NCBI GenBank assembly: GCA_015060765.1
Contig: SUXW01000009.1
Coordinates: 1-64,000, forward strand
Source: Bacteroides sp.
GTDB taxonomy: Bacteria > Bacteroidota > Bacteroidia > Bacteroidales > Bacteroidaceae
DNA length: 64,000 bases
Direction of reading: 5' to 3'
The notes beneath the pieces were generated by a model. That model made no database searches. It had not been told where the DNA came from and saw only the letters and a list, made by a program, of their open reading frames with translations. Below, piece by piece: positions 44,837-54,285 of the stretch. The position numbers and the translations under genes are program-made. Numbering within the stretch: the first letter of the stretch is position 1; each line of letters opens with the position of its first letter.

Positions 44837-44991
44837 TTTCCTAGTCTATTTTTACATCATTTTTGCAATATACAAGTAAGCTTTATAAAGTAGGAGAAAA
44901 AGAAGGAAAGTCGCTAAAACTATGATTAAGTTAAAACGGAGTCAACATAAAGCGTTAACTGACATGCGTTTTCCCTGTTTGCAACCTCTGT

Positions 44992-45057
44992 CGCTACATT
45001 CACAGTACATCGCCGCTACCTTCACAGCACATCGTCGCTCCGTTCAAAATACTTCGT
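44992..45057. repeat. Three imperfect 22-bp tandem repeats
   Basis: Units start at 44992, 45014 and 45036 and read CGCTACATTCACAGTACATC, CGCTACCTTCACAGCACATC and a more diverged CGCTCCGTTCAAAATACTTC. The first two differ at two of the 20 bases shown. The 22-bp period equals that of the palindrome array on the other side of the TA genes. Confidence 0.65.
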
Positions 45058-45117
45058 ACGAATTTATTTCTATGATTATCAACTATTTACAAACCAATCA
45101 CACAAATTATTCTTCGC

Positions 45118-45213
45118 CATGTAGGGAAAAATCGCTCCCTACATGCTCCTTACATGCTTCCCTACATGGGTAACATCCTGATTATAATAGCAATAGGTCA
45201 AATCATGTAGGGA
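45118..45213. repeat. Cluster of four CATGTAGGGA motifs in both orientations
   Basis: CATGTAGGGA at 45118-45127 and 45204-45213, and its complement TCCCTACATG at 45136-45145 and 45159-45168. The first two form a perfect 10-bp hairpin with an 8-nt loop. Order is forward, reverse, reverse, forward. Confidence 0.65.
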
Positions 45214-45257
45214 TGTAGGTAAATTGTAAGATGCAACCATTAAGAATTCGGCATCAT

Positions 45258-45297
45258 AAAAAAAAGATTGGGCAAGCCCTTTGGCCTGCCCAATCTT
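45258..45297 (-). terminator. Terminator of the SusC-SusD-lipoprotein operon
   Basis: AAGATTGGGCA (45264-45274) pairs with TGCCCAATCTT (45287-45297), with a further GCC/GGC inner stem. On the minus strand the stem runs into eight T (45265-45258). Confidence 0.92.
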
Positions 45298-45316
45298 GTA
45301 ATATAGAGGGAAGAAA

Positions 45317-46831
45317 TTATTTCTTCTTGAATGCCCACCAAGTAGCTTCACTCCAACTACCTGTACCAGGAGCTGCGTAAACCAACTTCAAGTGTTCATT
45401 GTCTGCCTGAAGAATTTCGAAATCAGTCGGTTGGTTACCACCCGAATTAATTTGGAATGGGAACAGGATAGAACCGGCTGTTGTACTGAGTGTACCATAA
45501 GCCCAAGATGCTTGTGAACCATCTACAGTAGGTTGAGTACGTTCACCCATACCCCAGTTCTTGATTTCGAACTTACCGCTACGGATTTCAGTACCGTTGG
45601 CATCGTATGACTTGATGGTACCAGCCTTCCAGTCGAAGGTCATGTAAGCGTTCGGATCTTCTTCACCGGTAGCTTCACCTGTATTGGAGTGACCCAACTG
45701 ACCAGTCAAATCAGCCGGAGGACAACCCCACCAAATACCATTACCATCCTTTGCAAAAGTACTACCTTCACCTGGAGCATAACCCATGTTACCCCAAGCA
45801 CCACCGTCACCGCGGAATTCAGTATCCCAAGTCCAGCTCTTTGCACCAAAGTCTGTCAAAGCAGCTTCAGGATCGGATACGCTCTTGAATGCCCACCAAG
45901 TAGCTTCACCCCAATTACCTGTACCTGGAGCCGCATAAATCAGCTTCAAATGGCTTGCATCGAGTTGCATCAATTCAAAATCAGTCGGTTTCATTCCACC
46001 GCCATTAATTTTGAATGGGAACAAGATGGAACCTTCAGTAGTAGTAAATGTACCGTAAGCCCAAACAGCTTGTGCGCCATCGATAGAAGCTTGGTTACGT
46101 TCACCGTTCCAACCGGTTACAGAGAACTTACCTTCACGAATCAAGTTACCATTGGCATCAAAAGTTTTCAACTTACCGTCATCATAGAATTCCATATAAG
46201 CATTCGGATCTTCTTCACCGGTAGCTACGCCAGTATCTGAATGGCTCAATTGACCAGCCAAATCTGCCGGAGGACAAGCCCACCAAATACCGTTACCACC
46301 ACTTACAAAAGAATCTCCGTCGCCAGGAGAGTAACCCATGTTACCCCAAGCACCACCGTCGGCACGCCAATCAGTATCCCACTTCCAGATTTTCTTGCCG
46401 TAAGCATCACTGGCCAACAAGCGCATTTCCGGAGAAAGTTCAGTCATTACGTATACAGTAGCCTGTTTTTGTGCATCAGTATAAGAACCGTCTGCATTCA
46501 TGGTACGTACAAAGAATGTCTGGTTTGAATCAGAACCACGCTTAGGAGCGATTTTAAATGTACCACAAGGAACACCTTGAGACAGGATGTTTTCATTACC
46601 ATCCGAGTCAAGATTATATACAGTTACAACTGTGGACGGATTGGTTTCGAAGGTAAAGTAATTACCATCGGCAGCCGGATTACCAGCTTCGTCTGCTTGA
46701 GTGAAAGAAAAACTTTCGCCCAAAGCTTCAGCAGTATAGGTCTTTGCGTTATTGCTGTATGAATCCTCAACAGGATCACAAGCAGTCAGCAATGCAGCAA
46801 CACCTAAGATACCTAAAGTTATCTTTTTCAT
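45317..46831 (-). CDS. Surface glycan-binding-type lipoprotein with duplicated domain
   Basis: Lipoprotein of 504 residues (lipobox LLTAC) in the SusE position, 26 bp after SusD. An N-terminal Ig-like domain (about 30-130) is followed by two very similar domains, residues 146-318 and 330-504. Both contain GGAWGNMGY, GIWW(A/G)CPPADL, TGEEDPNAYM and YAAPGTG, then EATWWAF. The many Trp and aromatic residues suit carbohydrate stacking, so it probably holds glycan at the cell surface for SusC/SusD. The duplication is visible at DNA level with about 555 bp between copies. Substrate unknown. Confidence 0.82.
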   Translation of the reverse strand: MKKITLGILGVAALLTACDPVEDSYSNNAKTYTAEALGESFSFTQADEAGNPAADGNYFTFETNPSTVVTVYNLDSDGNENILSQGVPCGTFKIAPKRGSDSNQTFFVRTMNADGSYTDAQKQATVYVMTELSPEMRLLASDAYGKKIWKWDTDWRADGGAWGNMGYSPGDGDSFVSGGNGIWWACPPADLAGQLSHSDTGVATGEEDPNAYMEFYDDGKLKTFDANGNLIREGKFSVTGWNGERNQASIDGAQAVWAYGTFTTTEGSILFPFKINGGGMKPTDFELMQLDASHLKLIYAAPGTGNWGEATWWAFKSVSDPEAALTDFGAKSWTWDTEFRGDGGAWGNMGYAPGEGSTFAKDGNGIWWGCPPADLTGQLGHSNTGEATGEEDPNAYMTFDWKAGTIKSYDANGTEIRSGKFEIKNWGMGERTQPTVDGSQASWAYGTLSTTAGSILFPFQINSGGNQPTDFEILQADNEHLKLVYAAPGTGSWSEATWWAFKKK

Positions 46832-46857
46832 AATCTTCTACTTTTTTAATGTTTGAA

Positions 46858-48621
46858 TTATTTCCAAGAAGCGAAGAAGCCTTGCATACCTTCCCAACCC
46901 GGATTTTGTTTAAGCTGACCGTTAGACAGGTCTACTTCAATTTGCGGAATTCTGAAATATCCGTTTGTAGCTTTATAACGGGCTACATAACCATCACCTT
47001 GGTCTTTCATGACAGTTTCAGTACCCTTGTTATAAATCTTACCGCCAACTTGCTTGGCCAGACATTCTTCAGCAATGTGCCAACGGCGCATATCGTCCCA
47101 ACGCAAACCTTCGAAAGCAAGTTCCCAACGACGTTCGTTCTGAAGAGCCTGCAAAGAATAAGATACAGAAGGCAAACCGGCACGGGCACGAACCTTATTG
47201 ATACCATCGGCTGTTTCTGTCAATTCTGATTGCATCAACAGAACGTCAGCAAAACGGATCAAAACAAGAGGCTGGCAGTTTGAAGCCTGGAAGTGTCCCA
47301 ACACACCGTCGCTGCCATACAATTTTGCATTGAATGAGAAATACTCACCACCATTACAACGATAAGGATTAATCTTCTTCTGGTGATAACCGGTCATTTC
47401 CATACCACTATCACACTTGCCATAATCGTAATTTGAAGGGAATGTCAAGACAGAAGCTTCGTAACGCTTGTCAGTAGGTTCAGCCTTCTTCCATTCATCC
47501 ACAAAGTTAGGAGTAACAGGGCCGATACCCCAACCGCCACCAAACGGATAAACACTCATAGCATCATCCTTATTGTAACGAGTATCTGTACTTGGGTCAT
47601 TAGCACGAATACCAAAGAACAAGCACCATTGGTTGGTCATGTGAAGTTGAGAGTCCCATGCACCACGGAAAGCATAGTTTACAGAGAAGATAGCTTCTTT
47701 GTTGTCTTCCGACCACTTTTCGCCAAGGTCTGACAAATAGTCATAGTCGGCAGCAGTTTCAGGATTCGAATATGCCCACAAAGAACGATAGTCTGCAAGC
47801 AAATCATGACCGGAATTGTTGATTACATCGTTCAAACATTCCACTACATAATCCTTGGTAATTTCAGTCACTTCATAACCTTCTACTGGAGTCATCGGCA
47901 TAGACGACTTGTTGAAGAAACCAGTGTAATACAAGAATACACGGCCCAACAAAGCTTCAGCAGCCCAACGGGTAGCTTTACCGAATTCAAGTTTTGACCA
48001 ACCGTCGAAAGTATACGAAGGCATGATTTGAGTAGCTACATACAAGTCGGAAGCAATTTGTTTGAAAATTTCTTCCGGAGCCTTTTGTTCAGGTGAAGTC
48101 TGAGCTTCTTCCACACCTTCCGGTGCTTTTTCCAACAAAGGAATGTTACCGAAGCACTTTACCAAATCAAAATATGTGAAAGCACGGAGGAACAGAAGTT
48201 CACCTTTGGTTTGGTTACGAAGATTTTCATCGGTTACATTATCAACCGCTGCAAGCGCTGCATTGGCACGTGAGATAGCAGCATAACCAGCCGACCAGAA
48301 TCCTTCAAATTGAGTGTCGGAAGTATACATAAAGTGTTCTACGGCTTGAGTTGGGGCATCGTTTTCACCACCACCACCGTACATTTCATCCGAAGCCAGG
48401 TTGGCAGCAGCAAAATACTTTTCAGAGTTGTTGCCATAATCGCCTTGCCATTGCTGATAGAAAGTTGCCTTATATACAGACGATACCATCTGCGCAACGT
48501 CTTCTTCCGTTTTAGGGTAGTTACCCGAGTCTTTACCTGTGTAGTTTTCTGAATCCAGAAAATCTTCACAGCTGCTGAACATCAATGCTGCAGCAAGACC
48601 TAACATATATATCTTTTTCAT
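46858..48621 (-). CDS. SusD/RagB-family surface glycan-binding lipoprotein
   Basis: Outer-membrane lipoprotein of 587 residues from the ATG at 48621 (lipobox MFSSCEDFLDS). It has the helical TPR-like SusD fold with the usual N-terminal EDFLDS start and the C-terminal blocks QNERRWELAFEGLRWDDMRRW and IPQIEVDL. SusD forms the lid over the SusC channel. The gene follows SusC by 13 bp. A longer frame starting at 48648 would overlap SusC and lack a signal peptide at its start. Confidence 0.95.
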   Translation of the reverse strand: MKKIYMLGLAAALMFSSCEDFLDSENYTGKDSGNYPKTEEDVAQMVSSVYKATFYQQWQGDYGNNSEKYFAAANLASDEMYGGGGENDAPTQAVEHFMYTSDTQFEGFWSAGYAAISRANAALAAVDNVTDENLRNQTKGELLFLRAFTYFDLVKCFGNIPLLEKAPEGVEEAQTSPEQKAPEEIFKQIASDLYVATQIMPSYTFDGWSKLEFGKATRWAAEALLGRVFLYYTGFFNKSSMPMTPVEGYEVTEITKDYVVECLNDVINNSGHDLLADYRSLWAYSNPETAADYDYLSDLGEKWSEDNKEAIFSVNYAFRGAWDSQLHMTNQWCLFFGIRANDPSTDTRYNKDDAMSVYPFGGGWGIGPVTPNFVDEWKKAEPTDKRYEASVLTFPSNYDYGKCDSGMEMTGYHQKKINPYRCNGGEYFSFNAKLYGSDGVLGHFQASNCQPLVLIRFADVLLMQSELTETADGINKVRARAGLPSVSYSLQALQNERRWELAFEGLRWDDMRRWHIAEECLAKQVGGKIYNKGTETVMKDQGDGYVARYKATNGYFRIPQIEVDLSNGQLKQNPGWEGMQGFFASWK

Positions 48622-48634
48622 ATTATAGAATCGT

Positions 48635-51600
48635 TTAGAATTTAACATTTACACCAAACAAGTAAGTTCTCGGACTTGGATAGAAACCGTTGTCAATACC
48701 AGAGCCCCAAGAAATGCTGGTACCACCATCTGAACCAATTTCAGGATCAAGACCAGAATATCCAGTAAATGTATACAAGTTCTGAGCCTGTACATAGAGA
48801 CGGAGTTGACCGAACGGACACTTCTTCCACAAGCGCTTGAAGTCATAACCCAATGTTACATTCTGAATCTTCACGTAATCGGCGTCTTCCAACCAGATGT
48901 CTGAGAATGTCATCCAGTTTACACCGTTCATATTGTCAAGCTTAGGCAAGAAGTTGCTGGTACCTTCACCTTTCCAAGAGCCATAGAGAAGTTTTCTGTT
49001 ATAGTTGGATACAGTACTTTCACCCTTGTCCCAAGTACGTACAATCTGTTGGCCAAATGCACCGCTACCAGTAACAGAGAAATCGAATCCCTTGTATTCT
49101 GCATGGAGATTGAAACCGATAGTCAAATCCGGATGAGGATTACCGATTTCCACTTTATCCAACTTGTTTACAAGACCGTCACCGTTAGCATCCACAAAAA
49201 TCAAATCACCAGGAACTGGAGTTCCGTGCATTTCGTCTACGTTAGTCTTCAACCATTCGTTAATCTGAGCTGTATTTTGGAATACACCTGCTGTTTTCAT
49301 ACCCCAGAAGTAACCGATAGGCTTACCTACTTCCGCACGGAAGATTTCACTTTCTTGCTGATGAAGCACTGAAGCCGGACCGTGGATGATACCTTCTGTA
49401 TTGGCAATGTGAGTTACTTCGTTCTTGTTGGTTGCCAAGTTGAATCCAGCACCGTAAGAGAAGTCCTTACCAATTCTGTCGTTCCAAGTCAAACCAATTT
49501 CAATACCGGTATTCTTCACGTCACCACCGTTGATGTAAGGAGCTGAAAGACCCCATACAGCTTGGATAGGAGCCTGCACGAGCCAGTCTTTAGTAGTCTT
49601 TTGATACCAGTCGAAAGTGAATCCTAAACGACTGTTGAAGAAACGAGCATCGATACCCAAGTCAATCTGTTCGGAAGTTTCCCAAGTAACATCTTCATTC
49701 TTCAAGATATTTGCATAACCACCGGTAGTCTGTGTAATCTTGTTGCCTACACCGAAATAGTAACCGTTCAAGTTATCGAAAGCAAATGAAGTCAAATATT
49801 GGAAGTTAGAGATACTTTGGTTACCGTTCTGACCCCAAGAACCACGGATTTTCAAGAAATCCAACCAGCTTTGAGTCTTTTCCATGAACTTTTCATTGGT
49901 AACAACCCAACCTACAGATGCTGATGGGAATGTACCCCAACGATGACCTCTCATAAAGTTGGAAGAACCGTCAGTACGCAAAGTGAACTGTGCCATGTAC
50001 TTTTCAGCGTAGTTATAGCTTGCACGGCCGAAGAAAGAAGCCAACGACCAGTCACCCTGAGGATCACCGGAAATAGAAATGTCTGACAAATTACCCGGTT
50101 TGGTATTGCTAATGAAAGCTCTGTCCCAGTCATCACCGAAAAGAGACTTATGAGAAGTGGTACTCATGTTCATACCATAAGCATTCTTTTCAAGGGTATT
50201 ACCAACAATGACATTCAAGTTGTGCTGACCGAAATCGGCTGTATAAGACAATGTATTTTCAAGTGACCAACTTGACCAAGTGCTCATGCTCTGTGAAATT
50301 TCTTCCTGAACAACCGGTACAGAACCGTTGTTGGCTACCTTACCCATTTGTCTATAAGCTGAATTACCAGTCTTATAACCAAACTGTGAACGCCAAATCA
50401 AGTTCTTGATAGGCTGAACTTCCATATAAGCAGTCATGTTGATGTTCCATGACTTGCTCAAGTTCAAACCTTGGCTAGTTTGAGCCACTGTTGCCAACGG
50501 ATTGGAAGCACCACCCTTGGTCCATCCTTCTGCGTTCATGGCATCGTTACAGTAATAATTACCATTGGCATCGTATACTGGCAACAAAGGATTACCTATA
50601 AGCAAATCGTGAACGTTATTCCAATACATATTACCAACAGAAACACCGTTCTTGGTAATGTGGCTGAAAGTTACGTTTTCACCAATCTTGATTACATCGA
50701 AATCCTTGTTCTTCAACAATACGTGTTCTGAATTAAGACGAACATTGTAACGTTCGTAACCCGATTGTGCTTCACCACCCAAAATACCGTCTTGGTTAGT
50801 GTATGCAAAACCCATAGAGAACTTGGAAGTTTCAGAACCACCAATAAGGTTAATAGCATGATTCTGAGTCATGGCACCTTTGTGGTAAGATTCTTCAAGC
50901 CAGTTGGTTCCTTCCCAAGTACCATCCATAATAGATTGATACAAGGCAGCAGGAAGCACTTGATTCCAAGGCTTGATGGCATTACCACCATTGAATGCCT
51001 TCAATTCTTCTGCATACATATATTCCTTGGCGTTCAAGGCGTCGCTCATCTTTGGCAAATATTGGAAACCTACATATCCGTCGTAAGAAATCTGCAACTT
51101 ACCTTCCTTACCTTGCTTAGTAGTAACAAGAATTACACCATTGGCAGCACGGGCACCATAAATAGCAGCAGAAGCAGCATCCTTCAATACGTCGATACTT
51201 TCGATATCTGATGGGTTCAATGCAGTAATGTCACCACCAGCGATACCGTCGATTACATAAAGAGGAGCCGAGTTACCAGTAGTACCGATACCACGGATAT
51301 TAACTTTATAACCTTCACCAGCCTGACCACTGGATTGAGTAATCTTAACACCAGGGCTCTGGCTCTGCATAGCTTGAAGAGCATTGGTTGTATTCAATTT
51401 GGCAAGGTCATCACCCTTTACCTGTACAGTAGCACCGGTCACCAATTTCTTCTTCATGGTACCGTAACCTACTACTACCACTTCATCCAATGTTTCGGTA
51501 TCTTCTACCAACTTAACATTGATTGTGCTCTGGTTACCTACCACCACTTCCTGAGTAGTATAACCGATGAACGAGATAACAAGAGTTGCACCGGGCTTTA

Positions 51601-51838
51601 CATCGAGAGTAAAGTTACCGTCAAAATCGGTAATCACACCGTTAGTGGTACCTTTTTCCAATACGTTGGCACCGATAACGGGACCCATAGCATCGGTTAC
51701 TGTACCTTTGATTTTTTTGGTTTGCTGCACTGCATGTACGGCGTCGGCCGATGCAGCATAAAGTGAAGGAGCATATCCCATGCCGAACACGGAGCATACA
51801 CCTACCAGCAGCGCTGTTTTTCGAAAATTCAAATTCAT
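48635..51838 (-). CDS. SusC/RagA-family TonB-dependent transporter
   Basis: Outer-membrane importer of 1067 residues. Order: signal peptide (to about 28), carboxypeptidase-regulatory-like domain (about 43-120, GTVTDAMGPVIGANV), a DEVVVVGYGT TonB-box-like segment, plug (about 130-240) and a 22-strand barrel ending in aromatic-rich FGVNVKF. No STN signalling domain is present, so it is not itself an ECF anti-sigma partner. First gene of the SusC-SusD-lipoprotein operon, divergent from GH97. Its regulator is not in the window. Confidence 0.96.
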   Translation of the reverse strand: MNLNFRKTALLVGVCSVFGMGYAPSLYAASADAVHAVQQTKKIKGTVTDAMGPVIGANVLEKGTTNGVITDFDGNFTLDVKPGATLVISFIGYTTQEVVVGNQSTINVKLVEDTETLDEVVVVGYGTMKKKLVTGATVQVKGDDLAKLNTTNALQAMQSQSPGVKITQSSGQAGEGYKVNIRGIGTTGNSAPLYVIDGIAGGDITALNPSDIESIDVLKDAASAAIYGARAANGVILVTTKQGKEGKLQISYDGYVGFQYLPKMSDALNAKEYMYAEELKAFNGGNAIKPWNQVLPAALYQSIMDGTWEGTNWLEESYHKGAMTQNHAINLIGGSETSKFSMGFAYTNQDGILGGEAQSGYERYNVRLNSEHVLLKNKDFDVIKIGENVTFSHITKNGVSVGNMYWNNVHDLLIGNPLLPVYDANGNYYCNDAMNAEGWTKGGASNPLATVAQTSQGLNLSKSWNINMTAYMEVQPIKNLIWRSQFGYKTGNSAYRQMGKVANNGSVPVVQEEISQSMSTWSSWSLENTLSYTADFGQHNLNVIVGNTLEKNAYGMNMSTTSHKSLFGDDWDRAFISNTKPGNLSDISISGDPQGDWSLASFFGRASYNYAEKYMAQFTLRTDGSSNFMRGHRWGTFPSASVGWVVTNEKFMEKTQSWLDFLKIRGSWGQNGNQSISNFQYLTSFAFDNLNGYYFGVGNKITQTTGGYANILKNEDVTWETSEQIDLGIDARFFNSRLGFTFDWYQKTTKDWLVQAPIQAVWGLSAPYINGGDVKNTGIEIGLTWNDRIGKDFSYGAGFNLATNKNEVTHIANTEGIIHGPASVLHQQESEIFRAEVGKPIGYFWGMKTAGVFQNTAQINEWLKTNVDEMHGTPVPGDLIFVDANGDGLVNKLDKVEIGNPHPDLTIGFNLHAEYKGFDFSVTGSGAFGQQIVRTWDKGESTVSNYNRKLLYGSWKGEGTSNFLPKLDNMNGVNWMTFSDIWLEDADYVKIQNVTLGYDFKRLWKKCPFGQLRLYVQAQNLYTFTGYSGLDPEIGSDGGTSISWGSGIDNGFYPSPRTYLFGVNVKF

Positions 51839-52239
51839 ACTTGTATTTTTCTTAGTTAATTTTATGGAGATGCACTTTGTACATTTTCCGAGTAGTAAAT
51901 CTTGTAAGGAGAGCCCTATTATATTAATATAGGTATATTCCTTAAAAATGAGGGTTGTTTTTCAGTCAGTATTTATATTCTCATAGGCTATTGAAATGTT
52001 ATTTTTTTAAAGGTTCAACAATTTATTTGATTCATTTTCTATTTTTCACTTCACAATACATTTTGGTACATGCAAAAGTATATATTCCTAAAATATAATA
52101 CTGATACAATTTTGCCCGAGAATGATACTATTTAAACATCGGGAACAAAAAGTAAACAATGAGTATGATATTTGCTAAAAAGTGATTACTTTTGAATGTT
52201 TTTACAAAACCAATAAATGTTTATACGAAAAATTCAATC
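51839..52239. promoter_or_regulatory. Divergent promoter region between SusC and GH97
   Basis: About 400 bp. A minus-strand -7 box TACTTTTG (52080-52073) would give SusC an mRNA leader of over 200 nt. A plus-strand box TACTTTTG (52187-52194) lies 45 bp before the GH97 start. Neither has a -33 TTTG at standard spacing. A weak hairpin lies at 51906-51943 in the SusC leader (arms AAGGA/TCCTT and CCTAT/ATAGG). I see no gene here. Confidence 0.5.
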
Positions 52240-54261
52240 ATGAAAAACTTCACCTTATTCATTATGCTACTGCTGGGCACACTCAGCATGAATGCTCAAA
52301 AATCGTATCAATTAAGTTCTCCCGACGGGAAACTGACTGTAAACGTGTCAACTGCTACCGACGGCCAACTGGTATGGTGGATACAGCACGAAGGTACCCA
52401 AGTACTGCTTCCATCGGCACTTGCCATGGAATGTTACTCCGAAGGCAAATCGGAAAAGCCATTCTATTTAGGAAGAAATGCCAAAGTGAACAGAGTTACT
52501 CGTCAGGAAACAAACCGCACCTTCCCCACTCCTTTCTATAAGAAAGCGGAAGTGAAGGACCACTACAAACAAATGACCTTGAAATGCCGGGGCGGTTACC
52601 GTGTGGAATTCCGTGCCTACAACGATGGAGCCGCTTATCGCTTTGTAAGCGAACTGCGTAAACCGTTCATCGTTAAGAACGAAACGGCCGATTTCAATTT
52701 CGCAGCCAACCACCAGGCGTTCATCCCCTACGTAAACGATAACCGCAGCGGCGAACGTTACTGCTACTCGTTCGAATCGTATTACGACGAAAGCAAACTG
52801 TCGGACATGTTCGCCGATTCTTTGGCCATCACTCCTTTGATGGTTTGCCTGGAGAAAGGAAAGAAAGCGGTGATTATGGATGCCGGTGTAGAAAGTTATC
52901 CGGGATTGTTCCTGAAAAAGAATACCGATACACAAACCGGTCTGGTTGCCGAATTCGCTCCTGTTCCATTGGAAGAAGTCATTGGCGGACATGCACGCCT
53001 GAACCTCATCCCTACCCGCCGTGCCGACTACATAGCCAAGGTTGATGCTCCGCAAGCTTTCCCATGGCGTGCCGTACTGGTTACAGAACAAGATACCCAG
53101 CTGGCCGACAACGACATGGCACAACGGTTGGCCCCTGCCTGCCGCATCAGCGACACATCCTGGATTAAACCGGGTAAAGTAGCATGGGACTGGTGGAACA
53201 CTTGCAACCTGACCGGTGTGGACTTCGAAGCTGGCATGAATACACCGACTTATAAAAAGTATATCGACTTTGCAGCAGCCAACCATTTGGAATACATCAT
53301 CATAGACGAAGGATGGAGTGGAAAGGAATCGATGCTGGAGGACTTGAATCCCAATATCGACCTGAAGGAAGTAATAGCATACGGAGTAAAGAAGAATGTG
53401 GGAGTCATCTTGTGGGCAAGCTGGAGAAATGCAGCCAAAGATACCGAAAACGTATTCAAGCACTATGCCGATATGGGAGTGAAAGGTTTCAAGGTGGATT
53501 TCTTTGACCGCGACGACCAACCGCAGATTCTCTCCGTACAACAGATAGCCGAAATAGCTGCCCGCCACCAACTGTTGCTCGACCTGCACGGATTGAAGCC
53601 CAACGGTATCCAACGGGCTTATCCCAACATCGTGAACTTCGAAGGAGTGAAAGGATTGGAAAACGCCAAATGGGAACCCATTGTGAACGGTGCACCGCTA
53701 CACAATTTCCCTCGCTATGATGTCAGCGCACCTTACTTGCGCCAGCTCATCGGTCCGTTGGACTATACTCCGGGAGCTACCGTCAATGCTACACGCAGCG
53801 ACTTCCGCGCCATCAACGACCATCCGATGAGTCAGGGTACCCGCGTTCACCAAATGGCCATGTACACCGTATTCGAAGCACCGTTGCAAATGCTGGCCGA
53901 CAGCCCCAGCAACTATGAGAAAGAACCGGAATACACTTCGTTTATCTCTGCCGTCCCCACCGTATTCGATGAGACCGTGGCTCTGAATGGAGAAGTGGGC
54001 GAATACATTACCATAGCACGCCGCAAAGGGGATACTTGGTTTGTTGGTTCCATGACCGACTGGACACCACGCGACCTTGTCATCGACCTATCATTCCTGG
54101 GTGAAGGCAACTATGAAGCGGTTATCTTCAGCGACGGAGTAAACGCCGAGCGAAACGCAACCGACTATAAGAAAGAAATACGTACCGTAAAGGCGGGCGA
54201 CAAGCTGAACATCCATCTGGCAGCAGGAGGCGGTTGGACAGCCCGCATTACACGTAAGTAA
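52240..54261 (+). CDS. Glycoside hydrolase family 97 (alpha-galactosidase/alpha-glucosidase)
   Basis: Exported calcium-dependent enzyme of 673 residues from the ATG at 52240, which gives a clear signal peptide ending LSMNAQ. It has the GH97 N-terminal beta-sandwich (about 20-260), a barrel (about 270-560, with IIDEGW and VKGFKVDFFDRDDQ) and a C-terminal sandwich. The Asp in KVDFFDRDD sits where retaining members have their nucleophile, favouring an alpha-galactosidase over a SusB-type inverting alpha-glucosidase; this is inference. It is divergent from the SusC operon and likely part of that locus. Confidence 0.88.
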   Translation: MKNFTLFIMLLLGTLSMNAQKSYQLSSPDGKLTVNVSTATDGQLVWWIQHEGTQVLLPSALAMECYSEGKSEKPFYLGRNAKVNRVTRQETNRTFPTPFYKKAEVKDHYKQMTLKCRGGYRVEFRAYNDGAAYRFVSELRKPFIVKNETADFNFAANHQAFIPYVNDNRSGERYCYSFESYYDESKLSDMFADSLAITPLMVCLEKGKKAVIMDAGVESYPGLFLKKNTDTQTGLVAEFAPVPLEEVIGGHARLNLIPTRRADYIAKVDAPQAFPWRAVLVTEQDTQLADNDMAQRLAPACRISDTSWIKPGKVAWDWWNTCNLTGVDFEAGMNTPTYKKYIDFAAANHLEYIIIDEGWSGKESMLEDLNPNIDLKEVIAYGVKKNVGVILWASWRNAAKDTENVFKHYADMGVKGFKVDFFDRDDQPQILSVQQIAEIAARHQLLLDLHGLKPNGIQRAYPNIVNFEGVKGLENAKWEPIVNGAPLHNFPRYDVSAPYLRQLIGPLDYTPGATVNATRSDFRAINDHPMSQGTRVHQMAMYTVFEAPLQMLADSPSNYEKEPEYTSFISAVPTVFDETVALNGEVGEYITIARRKGDTWFVGSMTDWTPRDLVIDLSFLGEGNYEAVIFSDGVNAERNATDYKKEIRTVKAGDKLNIHLAAGGGWTARITRK

Positions 54262-54285
54262 TCACATCTATAAAGAATAAAGGAT

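Larger units (their letters stand above)
44837..45257. other. Intergenic stretch with short repeats, no gene seen
   Basis: About 420 bp between the TA promoter and the SusCDE terminator. I find no believable gene; an 83-codon frame at 44922-45173 is composed of the repeats below and has no promoter. It holds two short repeat clusters (44992-45057 and 45118-45213). Confidence 0.6.

Noticed and set aside
44922..45173. 83-codon frame between the TA module and the SusCDE terminator
   Set aside because: It is built from the 22-bp repeats and the CATGTAGGGA cluster, lacks a promoter and has no protein-like composition.
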